A program made the translations under genes and the position numbers. A stretch of 64,000 bases of DNA from Paguma larvata (Eukaryota > Chordata > Mammalia > Carnivora > Viverridae), in NCBI GenBank assembly GCA_030068075.1, contig CM057832.1, positions 79,268,502 through 79,332,501 on the forward strand, given 5' to 3'. The notes beneath the pieces were generated by a model. That model had not been told where the DNA came from. It saw only the letters and a program-made list of their open reading frames with translations, and made no database searches. How positions within the stretch are numbered: position 1 is the stretch's first letter; every line of letters begins with the position of its first letter. Positions 1-13,184 of this stretch are shown here, in pieces.

Positions 1-1044
1 ACTTACAGCAGAATGGCTATGGGGAAAAAACAGGAATAAAAAGAATCGCTATGGAATATATACAGTCCACTTATTGATAGGTTCGTAGCAACTAGTGACA
101 TGATTTGAGATCCCTAATTAATAGTGACAAGATGCTTATGGGGAACCATGCTTTGCTCTGCTGAAATCACAGGCACTGAGAGAAAATAGCTCACAGAAGA
201 TGCTGGTTTGTCAGTGATTGGAGAAAAGCTATACGATAACACAAATGATGAAACATCTGAAGCCCAACCTGTTGTATGGGCTTTGAAGAAGCTGCAAACC
301 AATTAGTCATTTTATCTTTCAAGAACAGCCTGGAAAACAGGATCTTAATTCAAGCTCAGCTTGATTTCTGGGCTAGAGAGAATAGGAGATGTCAGTGACA
401 TAAAACAGGAAACAATTGATTAAGTCTTATCTGAGTCTTAAAAGCTGAATGCTTGGAAAAGCATTCGCGATAATCACGTTTACATCTGCCTGATGAAAAC
501 GAGGTACCACTAAACCTCAGAACGGTTCTCAGCTCTGGAAAGTATTTCATATTGTCTAAAGTCTTCAGAGAGGTTACACCTTTCCTTTGATGCTAACACC
601 TAGCACCCAAGAACTACCAATGAATTTGAAATAGAAGAGCCCATGTTTTCTAAAGACGTCTCAGCAGGAAAAGAGATGTGGTGTGCTCAGACACATATTA
701 TTTGACTTTTGCCTCTAAGGGTTTTTTTCCTCCCTCCATGGACTTGAAAAGTCATTTCCACAATGCTTTTATATCTCCTAAGCAGAAAATACAGGAAGAG
801 TCGGGGATTGACATTTAGTTTATTAGGTTGGAACTGAGATCTCTCATCCTAGGGCCTATGGTTACTGAAGAGATTCACTCTCCCCAGAGAATAACTTTCT
901 CTACATCTGTGTGTCCAGAGCCATCAGGAAATGGTATTTATTTAGTTGGGTTTCATTTTGTAAATCAGCTTTTGAGTCCTTTCTTAGAATCTGTCAACAC
1001 CATGTTAGTTTTCCATGCACATAAGCAAGTAACAATAATGTGAG
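1..1044. other. Non-coding sequence, nothing recognised
   Basis: AT-rich, only short frames limited by stops, no splice-bounded frame, and no repeat I can name. Confidence 0.5.
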
Positions 1045-1215
1045 CAAACCCATGTATGTGCTCATTATGTACCAAGATCTGCTCTAATGGCTTCATGGGT
1101 ATTAATTCATTACTCATTACAACAACCTCATGAAGAATGTGAGGCACAAAAAGGTTAAGTAGTTTTTCCAAGGTGACACAGCCAAATAGAGCTGGATATG
1201 CAGACATGCCTTCCA
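1045..1215 (-). mobile_element. MIR SINE
   Basis: Antisense MIR signature in order: gtaccaagatctgctctaatgg, ttaattcattactcattacaacaacc, aggttaagtagtttttccaagg, gacacagcc. Diverged and without a clear tail. Confidence 0.7.
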
Positions 1216-2599
1216 AGGAATCAATAAACTTACGGAGATTCTGACATTTCCATTCAAAACCAACTTTGGGTCATTCACTAGGATAATCTAATGTCATTTT
1301 CTACATTAACAACAAAAACAAAAATTTTTAACTCCACTCCAACACAAATATCCCTCCTCCATCAAAGTTACTGCTTCCCAGTTTAGAAGGCCAGTCAAAC
1401 CCCAAAGCTAATTGTTAGAGGAGCCAACACCTAATCAAGGAATTAAATGGCGCTGCAAAGAAATTATCAATCATCTGTAGGAATTGGTGCTTCTTAAAGT
1501 GAAAAGTTTATTTAATTGGCCATTTGTATTTGCAAATCTAGCAACTGTCTAACCTGGAATCATCATTTATATAATTTAATTAACCACATGTTCTTTGGGG
1601 AGCAAAAATCATGTGTCATAATTTTTGTGTATCTCTTGGTGTCTGACACATAGTAGGCAACTGAGAAATATTTATTAACTTGATTTGACGCACTAATCAT
1701 GGTAAAAAGTTAGACAAGTGCATCATATGTAAAGCGCTCTATATGCACGCTGAAGTCCTCCAAGTTGCGTGATTTTGGGAAATCACCTCAACCCTCTGCA
1801 CCTGCACTTTCCTATCAGGAAAAGGAAAAGCTGGATTGGAGGATCTGTGGGGTTGCTCCCTGCTCTGAAGGCCTAAAAGCAGACCAGCAGCCTAAATGGA
1901 CCCAAAAAGGGAAGACTGAAATGTCAGGGCCATCTTCAATTTGCTCTAGAGCCTAAATTAAACAGTAGCTCTGTTTAAAGCGGAGAGTGGGGGTAGTTGG
2001 TGTCTGATTCACAAATAGGGAAATTTACAAGTTTCCTCCATTACAAACCACAAGTTGGTCAATGAGACAATTTCCATATATGCATGAAAATCAGAAAACC
2101 CTGAGCTGTGAACTCCTCCCCTGCATTTGCTTGGACACAGATTAAAAGGAAGGGAGGAAAGGTATCATATCCTCCAGTAGAGGGAGCCAGATTTTAAACA
2201 TTAACCAGACCACATTTCATTCCATGGCACTGTTTTTGACTGATATAGAAAGAGCAAATAAGTATTTTGATACTAAATCCTCATTTCTGGGCCTTATATT
2301 TAACATTAAAAACTATATCACAGAGACTAAAACCAATTTTCCAAAAGGCAAAAATTTTCCTAGTAATAAATGCTTCTTCTAAAAAAAAAAACAAAACAAA
2401 ACCAAAAAACAACTTCTCTATCAATTTCATCAGGGGTGACAGAATTTTTAAAAACATTTATTTAGCCTATGGCTATCTGAGTTCAAGTTCAAATAAAACT
2501 TACATATCTATGAAAGAGTCACTACAGTCATTTTCTTTAAGTGGAGATTTTTTTTGTTTATAGGTAAAGAGAAAAACAGGTAAAGAGAAAAGTATTTTT
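1216..2599. other. Non-coding sequence, possible L2/MIR tail only
   Basis: Around 1590-1690 the order ctcttggtgtctgacacatagtagg then aaatatttattaact resembles the conserved tail shared by L2/MIR elements. The rest is unrecognised. A short tandem copy of aggtaaagagaaaaac sits at 2562-2593. Confidence 0.4.
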
Positions 2600-3570
2600 T
2601 ATGGAGATATAATTGAAATATAACACTGCATTAATTTTAAGTATACAAAAAGGATTTGATATAAGATATACTGCAAAATTGTTAGCACAATAAGTTTAGC
2701 TAAGGCCATCACTTCACACACATTTCTTGTGAGGAGGAATTTCAAGATTTACTTTCTAAGCAACTTACAAATCTACAATAGAATTGTTAACTATAGTCAC
2801 TATGCTGTACACCAGATCCCTGGAAATTATTTTATAACTATAAATTTGTATTCTTTGACAATATCTCCTTATATCCTGCATCCCTCAGGTCCTGGCAACC
2901 ATCATTCTACTCTTGGCTTCTATGAGTGCGGCTTTTTTTATGATCTCACTTGTATGTGAAATCATATAGTATTTGCCTTTCTCTGTCTGACTTATTTCAC
3001 TTAGCATAAAGTCCTTAAGGTCTATCCATGTTGTCACAAATGGCAGGATATTGTTTTGTATGGCTGAATATTCATTCTGTTGTGTATATACATACCATAG
3101 TCTCCTGACACATTCATCCATCGACAGGCTCTTAGGTTGTTTCTACATCTTGGCTATTATGAATAATTCTGGAATTAACGTGGGAGTGCAGGTATCTCTG
3201 AGATAGTGGTTTCATTGCCTTTGCATAAATACCCAGAAGTGGGATTGCTGGATAATATGGCAGCTCCTTTTTTACTTTTTGAGGAACCTCCATATTGTTT
3301 TCCATAGTGGATGCACCAGCTTAGACTCCCATCAACAGTATACGAGTGTTCTCTATTCTCCACATCCTCATCGACATTTGTTATTCCTTGCCTTTTTGAT
3401 AATCGCCATTCTAACAGGTGTGAGGTGACATCTCATTGTGGTTTCGATTTGCATTTCCCTGATGATTAGTGATGCTGACTGAGCATCTTTTCATGTTTCT
3501 GTTGGCCATCTGTATGTCTTCTTTGGGAAAATGTCTACTTAGTTCCTCTGCCAACCTTTTAATCAGATTA

Positions 3571-3795
3571 TCTTTTTAACGTTTATTTATTTTGAGAGAG
3601 AGAGAGAAAGAGAGTGAGTAGGCATGTGCAAGCAGGGGAGGGGCAGAGAGAGAGAGAGAGAGAGAGAATCCCAGGCAGGCTCCATGCTGTCAGTACAGAG
3701 ACCCACATGAGACTTGATCTCATAAACCATGAATTCATGACGTGAGCTACAATCAAGAGTCAAGCACTTGACCGAGTGAACCACCCAGGTGCTCC
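3571..3795 (-). mobile_element. Carnivore tRNA-Lys SINE (SINEC, felid type)
   Basis: In reverse orientation: T-rich tail at left, (GA)n, then the antisense tRNA-like head ending in gagtgaaccacccaggtgctcc. The target duplication aatcagatta is at 3561-3570 and 3796-3805. It inserted into the L1MA copy, so it is younger than that element. The (GA)n arm (3594-3668) is expanded. Confidence 0.93.
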
Positions 3796-3805
3796 AATCA
3801 GATTA

Positions 3806-3809
3806 TTTT

Positions 3810-3852
<43 letters not shown>

Positions 3853-3856
3853 TTTT
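3806..3856 (+). repeat. (TTTA)n microsatellite
   Basis: About a dozen TTTA units directly after the right target duplication of the SINE at 3571-3795, inside L1. Confidence 0.9.
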
Positions 3857-4405
3857 GCTGTCAAATTATATGAGTTCTTCATATATTTTGGATAATAGCC
3901 CCTTATCAGATAAGTGATTTGCAAATATTCTCTCCCTTTTAGTAAGTTGCCTTTTCATTTTGTGCATGGTTTCTTTTGCTGTGCAGAAGTTTTAGTTTGA
4001 TGTCATCACACTTATTTACTTTTGCTTGTTTCCTCTGCTCTTGGCACCAAATCCAAACAATCACTGCCAAGACGAAAGTCAAAGAGCTTACCCTCTACAT
4101 TTTCTTCTAAGATTGTTATAGCTTCAGGTTTAATGTTCCTGTCTTTTAGCCATTTTGAGTTGGTTTTTGTATATGGCATAAATGGTCCAGTTTCATTCTT
4201 TTGCATTGGTTGCCCAATTTTTCCAATGCCATTTATTGAAGAGACTGTCCTTTATGTATTATATATTCTTGGCTGAAAAGTCATCATTAAGAATAGTATT
4301 TTGGTTTGATCGTGAGAGAGAAAACAGCTTATACACTGCAGCCTTCATTCCTTTGTGTAGAGAAGTTTACACACTTTGAAATAATGAGGACCCCTCTCCT
4401 GAGAA

Positions 4406-4810
4406 GTGTTATGGGTTGAACTGTGCCCCTCCAACATTCATATGTTGAAGTTCTAACCCCTCGTACCACAAAATATGGCTTTATTTGGAAATAGGGTCAC
4501 AGCAGGTATAATTAGTTAAATAAGGTCATACTAAGCAGGCTGGGCCCCTAGTCCAATATCACTAGTACCCTTATAAAAAGGGAAATTTGGACACAGCAGT
4601 GCATACAGGGAGAATGCCACTTGGACATGAAGGCAGAGACTGGGGTGAAAGCAACAAACGATCAGAAGCTAAGAGAGAGGAACAGGATAGATTCTTTCTC
4701 ACAGCCCTCCAAAGAATCAATCCTGCTGGCACCTTGGCTTCTAGAACAGTTTTTGTTGTTTAAGCTGCTCTGTTTGTACTTTGTTACAGCAGCTTTAGTA
4801 AACTAATACA
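4406..4810 (+). mobile_element. MaLR-type (MLT1-like) LTR
   Basis: Starts tgttatgggttgaactgtgcccc and passes tatgttgaagttctaacccc, tatttggaaatagggtc, gggcccctagtccaatatcac and cccttataaaaagggaaatttggacac. It ends tttgttacagcagctttagtaaactaataca. TG...CA ends and this word order identify an ERVL-MaLR solo LTR. The subfamily is uncertain. Confidence 0.75.
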
Positions 4811-5829
4811 GGGAGTTACTCCATTCTCTTGTAGTGTTTAGAATAAAAGTATTCTTTCTAAACTATTTGCTTTTCATTTTAATTTTTAAAATGAAACATA
4901 ACTTTTTAATATTGCAAAGAAATATAAACTCAGTACAGATATATAGATAAATATAACAAGGAAATTAAAATATCACATTCTCACAAACCAGACATTACCC
5001 TTGCTAAAAGCTTGTTATATATCCTTCCAGAACTTTTTATTTACATTTATAAACATCGATGAGATTTTTACCTAAACTACACAATGTTGCCTGTGATGCT
5101 TTATCTTTCACCTTGGTCACTAAAGAGCCACATCGGTAAATTTTCGTTTTTCTCATGTTCTGTCCATAGTCTAACACCCTCGATTATCCCAACATGATTT
5201 TATAACTTGCTCAGTTTAAACAATAATCCAATCCAGGCTTCCTCTTCAATCTCGCAGAGTCTCCTCTTTTTTAAAAATCTTTAATCTCACTGACTTGATG
5301 AATAAACTGGGCTAATAGTCTTACAGTGTCCTATCTTCTAGATTTGTCTGGTTATTTCATCATTATGACATTTAGCTTCCTCTTCTAGCCTCTGAATTTC
5401 CTATAATCTAAAAGAGAACTAAAAGCTTCATATATTTAAGTTAAATATTTAACTAGATTACATCATAGGTGATATTACCTATTTTACAACGAACAGTTTT
5501 AAATGCTAGTCTGATGAAATTCTCAAAACAGAATGCGTTGATTAGACTATAATACAGACACTTACACATTACAGAAATTCATTTTCTCTAAATCAGGAAG
5601 TAATAAAGGATCTTTTCCTGGGATATAATCATATCCCAGAAAATAGAAACCTCCTGACTCTATTACTTTGTTTGCCACAAGGGAAGGTATGAGACATACC
5701 CTCCTAAACAAAAATCAAAGGTATCTATTCACGTTTTCTAAGAATTTCAACAGACTTCCTTGACTTTATTCAATTCATTAACTTCCCATTCTGTCAACTT
5801 CAGTATTTCCCCATTCATTTGTTCATTTA
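4811..5829. other. AT-rich non-coding sequence, nothing recognised
   Basis: No frame, splice pair or named repeat I can support. Confidence 0.45.
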
Positions 5830-5899
5830 TTCAAAAAATATTTATTGAGCCCCCATCACAAGCCATATTCTGCCCTATCTACTGCTCCTGTCCTGGTGG

Positions 5900-7520
5900 G
5901 ACTGATATTCTACTTTACCTCACAACTATCCCAGCCTGAAATTTTAAACTCTGGTAATGTGCCTTCTTAACCAGGAGTTCACATCTTCCTGATGTTCTCA
6001 TCCATCCCCTCACTACTCTAAAGCCCAAACAATCCCACCTCATTAGACCTCTATTCTCCTGGCCACACCACATACATACACCTGACCGCACTTTCCTTCT
6101 TAAGGAGTTTGGACCCACGGCTGGTGGAGCATTCACTGACTCTCTAACAGCTCAGCTTTTACCTATACACCCTCATTTGGAATGATTTGCTTACTTACTT
6201 ACTCTTTGTAAGTGAACTCAGATCTCCCTTAGTCTCAATTACCAACTATATGTCCACTGCAGAAAATTCTCAGAACTCCAGACTATTCCTCTGGACCCCA
6301 TTCCCGTTATATACAACCACCTGCTAGATGTCTGTACCTGCGTGTCCCAAGTTCAATCTCCCCCAGACAGAACTTATCTTTCTCCACATTCTCACCTTCC
6401 CTTTAATGTTCTCTATCCTCATTAGTGGCACCCCTGATGTCATTTTGGACTCCTTCCTGTCCCCCTCCCCATCCTGCCAATTCTAAATTTTTAACTTCTC
6501 TGTCTACTGCTCTCTGTCCACACTGACATCGTCTCTCTTGTGGAAACTTCTTTACTGGTCTTTAAGCTTCCAGCTATTGTCCTCTAAGCATTCAACACTG
6601 CCTTTGAGTTATCTTTCTAATCATGATTCTTACCATATCACTTACCATTTAAAGTTCATCGCTTCCTGGATGAAATCTTTTCTTCTGCATGATATATATG
6701 GCTTTTTATGATCTGGTTCCCATCTTCCTCCATTGCTTCCATGTCTTATTTCTGGTTGCTAAAACAAAATACCACTCACTGCATGGCTTCAACAATAAAC
6801 ATTTATTTCTCACAGTTCTGGAGGCTGGGAAATGCAGGATCAAGGTGCAGGTAGATTCGGAGTCTGGTGAGAGTGTGCTTCCTGGCTTACAGGTAGCCAT
6901 ATTCTTACTGTCCTCACATGATGGAGGGAGAAGGCAAGCTCTTTGGTCTCTTCTTAAAAGGGCACTAATCGCATCAAAAGGACCCCATCTTCATGACCTT
7001 TACATATAAACCTAATAACCTCCCAAAGGCTACACCTTCTAGTACCACCCAGGTATTAAGGGGTTAGGACTTCAACTTATAAATTTTAGGAGGATACAAA
7101 CATTCAGTCAGTAACACTCAGCTGCTGCCACTTCCTGCCTTTCCCCAAAACTATAGGAATTTTCCAAAATTCATCCTGACTCTGTAACTTTTCCCTAGCA
7201 TTATGTCCACCTAGAATTCTCTCTTCATCTCACCTTGTTCCACATAGTGACACCCACGTCCTTTTAGGCAAATGTATTTTCTTTCATATATCGACTCACA
7301 TGTCCCTCCCTATTGTGAAGCCATCTCTGACTTCCCTTGATGGACCAAAGAACATCTCTGGAAACCCATTACATTTGTACACATATCCTTTATAACAATT
7401 ATCATAACATATTACTTTCTGTTTATAGGTCTACTTCCCATATAATCTATGATTTTAGAGACAAGATAGTTCTGGTGTTTAATGAATATGTGTGGACTGA
7501 GTGAATAAATAAATGGACAA
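5900..7520 (+). mobile_element. L2 (LINE-2) fragment split by an LTR
   Basis: Follows the L2 3' region: tgcgtgtcccaagttcaatctc, tgccaattctaaatttttaac, accatatcacttaccatttaaagttc, tttttatgatctggttccc, then after the insertion gtccctccctattgtgaagcc, cccattacatttgtacacatatcc and tggactgagtgaataaataaatgg. The MLT1-like LTR at 6743-7118 interrupts it. Confidence 0.7.
6743..7118 (-). mobile_element. MaLR-type (MLT1-like) LTR, reverse
   Basis: Reverse complement of the same family as 4406-4810: ggttgctaaaacaaaataccactca, catttatttctcacagttctggaggctggga, ccttctagtaccacccagg and ggggttaggacttcaactt occur in the expected antisense order. Nested in L2. Confidence 0.7.
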
Positions 7521-7568
7521 CATACATTTCTAATGACAACACAGCACTATTAGGTCTTCCACTTTGAA

Positions 7569-7793
7569 AAGTATTTTTTTTTAAGTTTTTTTTTTCTTTG
7601 AGAGAGAGAGAGAGAGAGAGTACATCAGCATGAGTCAGGAAGGGCCAGAGAGGGAGGGAGAGATAGAATCCCAAATAGGCTCCATACTGTCTCTGTGGAG
7701 CCTGATGTGGGCTCAAGCTCACAAACTGTGAGATCGTGACCTGAGCCAAAATCAAGAGTCAGACACTTAACTGACTGAGCCACCCAGGTGCCT
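7569..7793 (-). mobile_element. Carnivore tRNA-Lys SINE
   Basis: T-rich tail and (GA)n at left, antisense head ctgagccacccaggtgcctc at right. I could not define a clear target duplication because both flanks run into T tracts. Confidence 0.9.
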
Positions 7794-7869
7794 CTACAGT
7801 TTTTTTTCAAATAGATGTCAAAAAGCAAGTTGGCAAATTTCTCAAGTTCAACTATTTTTCCTTTATAAA

Positions 7870-8110
7870 CATTTTTGCTGAAATATATTTATTGAAATAA
7901 ACATACAAAAGCTTTCACAATATAAATATTGCACAGTAACTACTACCTAGATCAAGAAAAGGAACATATGCTCCCTCAAGTAGCCCTAATATCCCTTCTA
8001 GTCATACCCCCAAGATTACCACCATTTCAACTTCTAGCATTCAAGAATAATTTCCCCTTAATTATGTATTTTGAAATTTAATAATTAAAATATGTAGTAC
8101 ATTTTTGTAT
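7870..8110 (-). mobile_element. L1M 3' fragment
   Basis: tataaatattgcacagtaactactacctagatcaagaaaaggaaca, followed by cttctagtcataccccc, matches the antisense 3' UTR of mammalian-wide L1. Diverged. Confidence 0.55.
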
Positions 8111-8369
8111 CAGTGGATCCAACTACCTTTTGTTTACTTTCTACCTTTGTTTTTGTTTTTTTGCCTACCAGATTTTTTGGAACTACTTTTGCTGAATTGG
8201 TCTAGAGGTGTTTTAACCACTTAAAAATAAGGTATTCATCCAAGCAAACTTACTTATAGAAAAGACAAGGTTAACATCAAAAAGCTTGGCTAACGAATAT
8301 CAAAAATCACATTCCTATAACAATTTCTTAGCCAACATCTTCAGGTGCCAGCATTCATCACAAATACTT

Positions 8370-9300
8370 TTTAAAATGTTTAAATAAAAATTTCATTTTA
8401 GGATAGTTTTAGAGGTACAGAAAAGTTGTGACGATAGTACAGAGTTCTTATATAACCTGACTCAGTTTCTCCTATTATTAGCATTAGTATGGTATCTTTG
8501 TCACAGTTAAGTAATGTGGATACATTCTTGTTAACTAAAGTCCATTATTTTATTCAAATCTCTTTAGTTTTCGACCTAATGTTCTTTTTTTGTTCTGCTC
8601 CAGGGTCCCACGCAGGATGTTACATGACATTTAGTAAATCATCTGCCCTTAGTTCTCAATTTCTCAGGCTTTCCTTACTTGTGACGACCTTGAAAATTTT
8701 GATGACTACTAGTTAGGTATTTTGTAGAATGTCCTTCATTTGGGATTTGTCTTGATGCTTTCCTCGCAATCAGACTGGAGTCATGGGGTTTTAGAGGAAG
8801 GTCACAAAGGTAAGGTGCCACTTCCATCACATCAGTTCAGGGTACATACTATCAACATCGCCTATCGCTGCTGCTGTTGGCCTTGGTCTGGCTGAGGTAG
8901 TGTTTATCACAATTCTCCACCATATTTACTCATATCTCCCCATTTCCATATGGTATAATGTGGAGGAAAGTCACTGCATGCATTGGTATTCTTCTGGGAG
9001 GGAGATTTCCCTATTCTTATTTATTTATTTATTTATTTAATATTTTGGGTTATAATCCAATACAGTTTTTTTTATTTTGTCACTTAAATTATGTTCCATC
9101 TATGATCAAGTTGACTCTTGTGTCCCTTTGTCATACCTTTATCATTGTGTGCGTTTGCATGTGTGTGTGTACATGTGCGTGTGTCTGTGTTTAACACTTT
9201 CTTACTTTCTAGACCTTCAAAATGCTCCAGACTTATTTCATATATTCCCTGCAGCACCTAAGATATCAACTATTACTCCCAGGCGTCCTCATGCCACACT
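8370..9300 (-). mobile_element. L1M 3' UTR-type fragment with (ATTT)n and GT-rich tract
   Basis: The ordered words tagaggtacagaaaagttgtgacgatag, cctattattagcattagtatgg, aggtattttgtagaatgtcc, ggctgaggtagtgtttatcac and tgggttataatccaatac match a conserved mammalian L1M segment. (ATTT)n lies at about 9018-9040 and a GT-rich stretch at 9146-9192. Strand assignment is tentative. Confidence 0.5.
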
Positions 9301-9394
9301 TTTAACTCCAACATCACCTCAAGCTAAGTAGCCAATGTACATTTTCTACTGTTCAGTCCTACAAGTCTAGAAATGTTTAAAAATTTCGCCATTG

Positions 9395-9601
9395 GGGGCG
9401 CCTGGGTGGCTCAGTCGGTTAAGCGTCCGACTTCGGCTCAGGTCATGATCTCGCGGTCTGTGGGTTCGAGCCCCACATCGGGCTCTGTGCTGGTGGCTCA
9501 GAGCCTGGAGCCTGCTTCGGATTCTGTGTCTCCCTCTCTCTCTGCCCCTCCCCCACTCATGCTCTGTCTCTCTCTGTCTCAAAAATAAATAAACATTAAA
9601 A
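9395..9601 (+). mobile_element. Carnivore tRNA-Lys SINE, young-looking felid copy
   Basis: Almost consensus-like: head ggggcgcctgggtggctcag, box B ggttcgagcccc, tail aaaaataaataaacattaaa. A perfect 16-bp target duplication aaaaatttcgccattg lies at 9379-9394 and 9602-9617. The least decayed SINE in the window. Confidence 0.97.
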
Positions 9602-9617
9602 AAAAATTTCGCCATTG

Positions 9618-11780
9618 ATATTTTTCCATGAATAATCACCACCTCCCCTTGGCATTAGCAGCATTTGAGAGCTAAGACTTATCCTCTCCTCAAAAACCCT
9701 CCTTCCCCTACACCAGGACTTCGATTGAGGCCAACTATCTTTGCAGAGATCCAAGATTCTTTAGCATGCCATCTGTTTGGCAATCTCTTGAGATAATTTT
9801 CTCTGCCTGATTTCCCTGAAGTGAGAGGCATTACATTTGCTTCTACACCCATTTCGTCTGCTTTTTTTTATTGTCTTATCATGCCACTCAACTACCCATT
9901 TTCTTGAGTATTATTCTCTTTCAAAGCCACTGTTTTGCAGTTATTCAATAAAATAAAATCAGAAGCCAGAGGCTTCTTTTTCTATTTTCCTGCATTATGA
10001 AAGAGCTTTTAGCACACTCCACTGGACTTTAAACTACTTATGAGAAAGAGGCATCCTGAAAAGAAATGCTCTTTACTTTATGATTTTCCTATGTTCTTTT
10101 CTTCAGCTGGCTTGAACGGAAAAGCATTTTCTGATTCCTGTATTTGCTTGAGCATTTTAGAAATATTTCTTCGCTTGATGCACTTCAATTTTTAAAAAGC
10201 CACTATATGCACTATACAGTTTGTTTTTTTAAAGCTTAATCAGCTCTTTGCCAGTATCATATCAACTATCTTATCAGTCAGTTTGCTACTTGAATTCAAT
10301 CTACGGGGAGTCTGTATAAATTTTTAATGAAAATGAAAATTAAATGCATTAAAACATACAATATTGAAAAATATCCTACCATTAAATTCATTCTTTATCT
10401 CTCCCAACTTACAACTTGAATTTTTCCTCTCCCAAACATTGCCAAATTTGCTTCAGATTAGCACTTATCTGTTTTCCTATTTGGAGATTTTACTCATGTG
10501 TATTGTCTTAAGTTTCATTAAATTCTAATTTTTTTCTGATAGTTCTTGAAGGTAGGCTAAGAATCTATAGAATTGTATAGTCTCATAAATGAACACTTAG
10601 TAGGCACCTATATGAATTCAATGTGTTAATTGTTAAGGTAAAGAGACTCATTAAGTCCTTAGTCTGGTGGTACAAGATAGACTAAAAGAATTATTATCTA
10701 CAGATATTCAATTTTACCTTTATTAAAATGATTGTTGAAACCAAAAACCACAAGTTCTATTGGTGTTTAATGGAAATGGGTGAAACGTAGCATAAATAGT
10801 TTTGAGACTATAAAGCAGGATGATATTGGGGAATGTCATCAAAAAGATGTGACTGCAGATTGACCTGTAAACTAGACTCAGGCACTCAGAGGCTTCTCCC
10901 CCCGTCTCCTGTCCTTGAAATGTGGGTTCTGCTTGCCTTTCCCCTCTCCAGAGGCTGCTCCAGGGACACCGCCATGAGGCAGTGATGTGGTGTGGAAGCA
11001 CCTGCATGGTATCCACGACTGAGCCCAGTTAGGGCCTCTTTATAAACTTTTAAGATTTGGAAGGTGGGCGTGGGGATGCATTAGTCTTTCTTGCCACAAG
11101 ACAAGCCTTTATGTAAGTTTCCTTTTCTCTTATTAAAACTGTCACCTACCAACCTGGATGGCCTGCTTCTTTCTTTGGTCTCACCCTGCCCTCTTTGCCC
11201 TCTGCTTATGAAGGGCCCATTTCAGATTACACCAGAGAAGCTCCTGGAGGGTTATGAACCAACAAAGGACTTAGCCATCACCCTTTGTTTACAAAAATAA
11301 GGTAGAAAGAGTAGAATATGTACATGCCAGGTACTATAACATTTAAGGCACATCTATACTTTGTCTTGTCATCATGAAGTTCGATTTCTGTCTACATCTG
11401 CTTACTAACAGAAGTACTTGGGCTTTTCCCCCTTGTTGGTAGCATTGAGCTTTAACAGAAAATCAACTTCACCTCTACAAAGTATATGGTACTTACTAAA
11501 TACTAAGTAAATATTAATTTTGTACCTCATTTTTATTTAAAGATTGCTTAGATCAATGTTTTCCCTCCCATTTTCCATGAAATACTAATATCCTATGAAA
11601 TATGAATAGATATTCCCTGAAAAATTGATTGTGTGATGAAATAAATCTTGGAAATGCCAGATGAAATAGGGCTTAATTGCCTTCTGTTCTACAGAATTTT
11701 TCAGGGTATTTAATGCACATCATAGTGCTCTGAGATAGAATATGGTATACAACATTCCTCAAAGACATTTGAGTACAGAA
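9618..11780. other. Non-coding sequence, mostly unrecognised
   Basis: Around 10,530-10,620 there is a weak L2-tail-like order (cttgaaggtaggctaagaatc then gaacacttagtaggcacc). Nothing else is supported; 9960-10500 is very AT-rich. Confidence 0.4.
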
Positions 11781-11784
11781 CATT

Positions 11785-12330
11785 TCTTAATTTATTTTTA
11801 ATCAATTATTATTGAAGTATAGTTGACATACAATGCTACATTAGTTTCAGGTATAAAATACATTGATTTGACAATTCTTTTTTTTAACGATTATTTATTT
11901 GTTTTGAGAGAGAGAAAGAAAGAGACAGAGCTGGCTCCATACTGTCAGCGTAGAGCCCGAAGCAGGGCTCAAACCCACAAACTGTGAGATCATGACCCAA
12001 GCTGAAATCAAGGGTTGGGAGGGTCAACTGACTGAGTCATCCAGGTGCCCCTAATTTGACAATTCTATACATTACTCAATGCTCACCAAGATAAGTATAT
12101 AGTCACCATCTGTCATCATACGTTATTATAATATTATTGACTATATAACCTATGTTGTACTTTCCATCCTCATGACTTATTTTTCGTAATAGCATTTTGT
12201 ACCTCTCAGTCCCCTTCATCCATTTCTCCCATCCTCCCTCCCCTTTAGCAATCACCAGCTTGTTCTTTGTACTTATATACATGAGTCTGTTTTTCAATGT
12301 GTTGCTGTTGTTGTTTCTAACACTTTCTTT
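11785..12330 (-). mobile_element. Carnivore L1 3' UTR fragment split by a SINE
   Basis: ttattgaagtatagttgacatacaatgctacattagtttcaggt and, after the SINE, ctatacattactcaatgctcacc and cattttgtacctctcagtcc match the antisense 3' end of L1. The same block recurs at 49527-50310. Confidence 0.7.
11879..12053 (-). mobile_element. Carnivore tRNA-Lys SINE with internal deletion
   Basis: Target duplication atttgacaattct at 11866-11878 and 12054-12066. Only about 175 bp long: roughly 40 nt of the CT-rich middle is missing between the (GA)n arm and ctggctccatactgtcagcg. Confidence 0.92.
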
Positions 12331-13184
12331 AAGAAATACTAACACTCCCAGACCAGTTTTGGGAAATGCTAGGTTAATATGAAGAACAAGGGAGAAAGAC
12401 TTAAAATGAGTGTTGGGAGGAGGAGGATGGTGCTTTTAATAGCACCAGGAAACAGGAGAGACAAGTTTGCAATGGAAAATTATGTGATTTTGAACACAGT
12501 GAGGCTCCTTTACTACCTGGTAGAGATGAGCAGTATACATGAGACTCAAGCTCAAGATAAAGGTCAGCGCTGGGGTTATTAATGATTATTGATCAAAAGT
12601 CCTCCACTATACAGTCACAGCACTCTGATCCATTACAATCACTCATGAGATAGGTCACAGGTAACCTTTTACTAATATTAGTTAAAATACCAAGTTTGCA
12701 AATTATTTACACTTCCGAAGAAAATAAAGAGAATTAAAGACATTTCTGTATGTAATGATATGAAGAAAATTGATTGTCTCAGCAGTTGGTGAGGAAGTGA
12801 ATACTTTAATAAATATGAGAGTGGAGGCTGGGCTTCCAGGTCCTCAAATCAATAATAGTGGGCAGACCTTCCCCACATGTGAGTCTGAGTTCAATTCCTG
12901 AAATAGAAAAGGGGAGAAAAGACTTGCGAGGGTTTGGGTGAATGAACGACACAAGAGAAAGGGGAAGAGGAAGAGAGGTGAGAGCAGAGACAGTGAATGA
13001 AGATTTTTCAAGTCTAGCGTCACAGGCGATGTGATATAATGCATCCTCATGCCCCAGGCACCGAAATAAGTAAAAGGCAATATGCTGAATGTAGTTTGAG
13101 TTTTTTAAAGAAACTCATTTTTCTTGGGCAGAATACCAAGACAGCATCTATTTGTATGAAGAGAAAAGGGTCCAGGTGACCCCT
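12331..13184. other. Non-coding sequence, nothing recognised
   Basis: Short frames only; no named repeat. Confidence 0.4.

Larger units (their letters stand above)
2600..4290 (-). mobile_element. L1MA-type LINE-1 fragment, 3' part, split by a SINE
   Basis: Plus-strand text matches the antisense of L1 ORF2 and 3' UTR in order: tataattgaaatataacactgc (3' end), tctgtctgacttatttcacttagcata, cccagaagtgggattgctggat, tctaacaggtgtgaggtga, cattttgagttggtttttgt, ccatttattgaagagactgtcc. It is interrupted by the SINE at 3571-3795 and a (TTTA)n tract. The reverse-strand frames around 2885-3121 carry the ORF2 motif MLSEISQTEKGKYYMISH with stops. It is 5'-truncated at about 4290. Confidence 0.85.

Noticed and set aside
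9373..9588. Recurrent frames starting near MAQSVKRPTSAQVMIS at many places (for example here, 16582, 22723, 42497, 49932, 52855, and reverse at 7625, 33990, 49655, 52168)
   Set aside because: They are all translations of the tRNA-derived SINE; the similarity between them is repeat identity, not a protein family.
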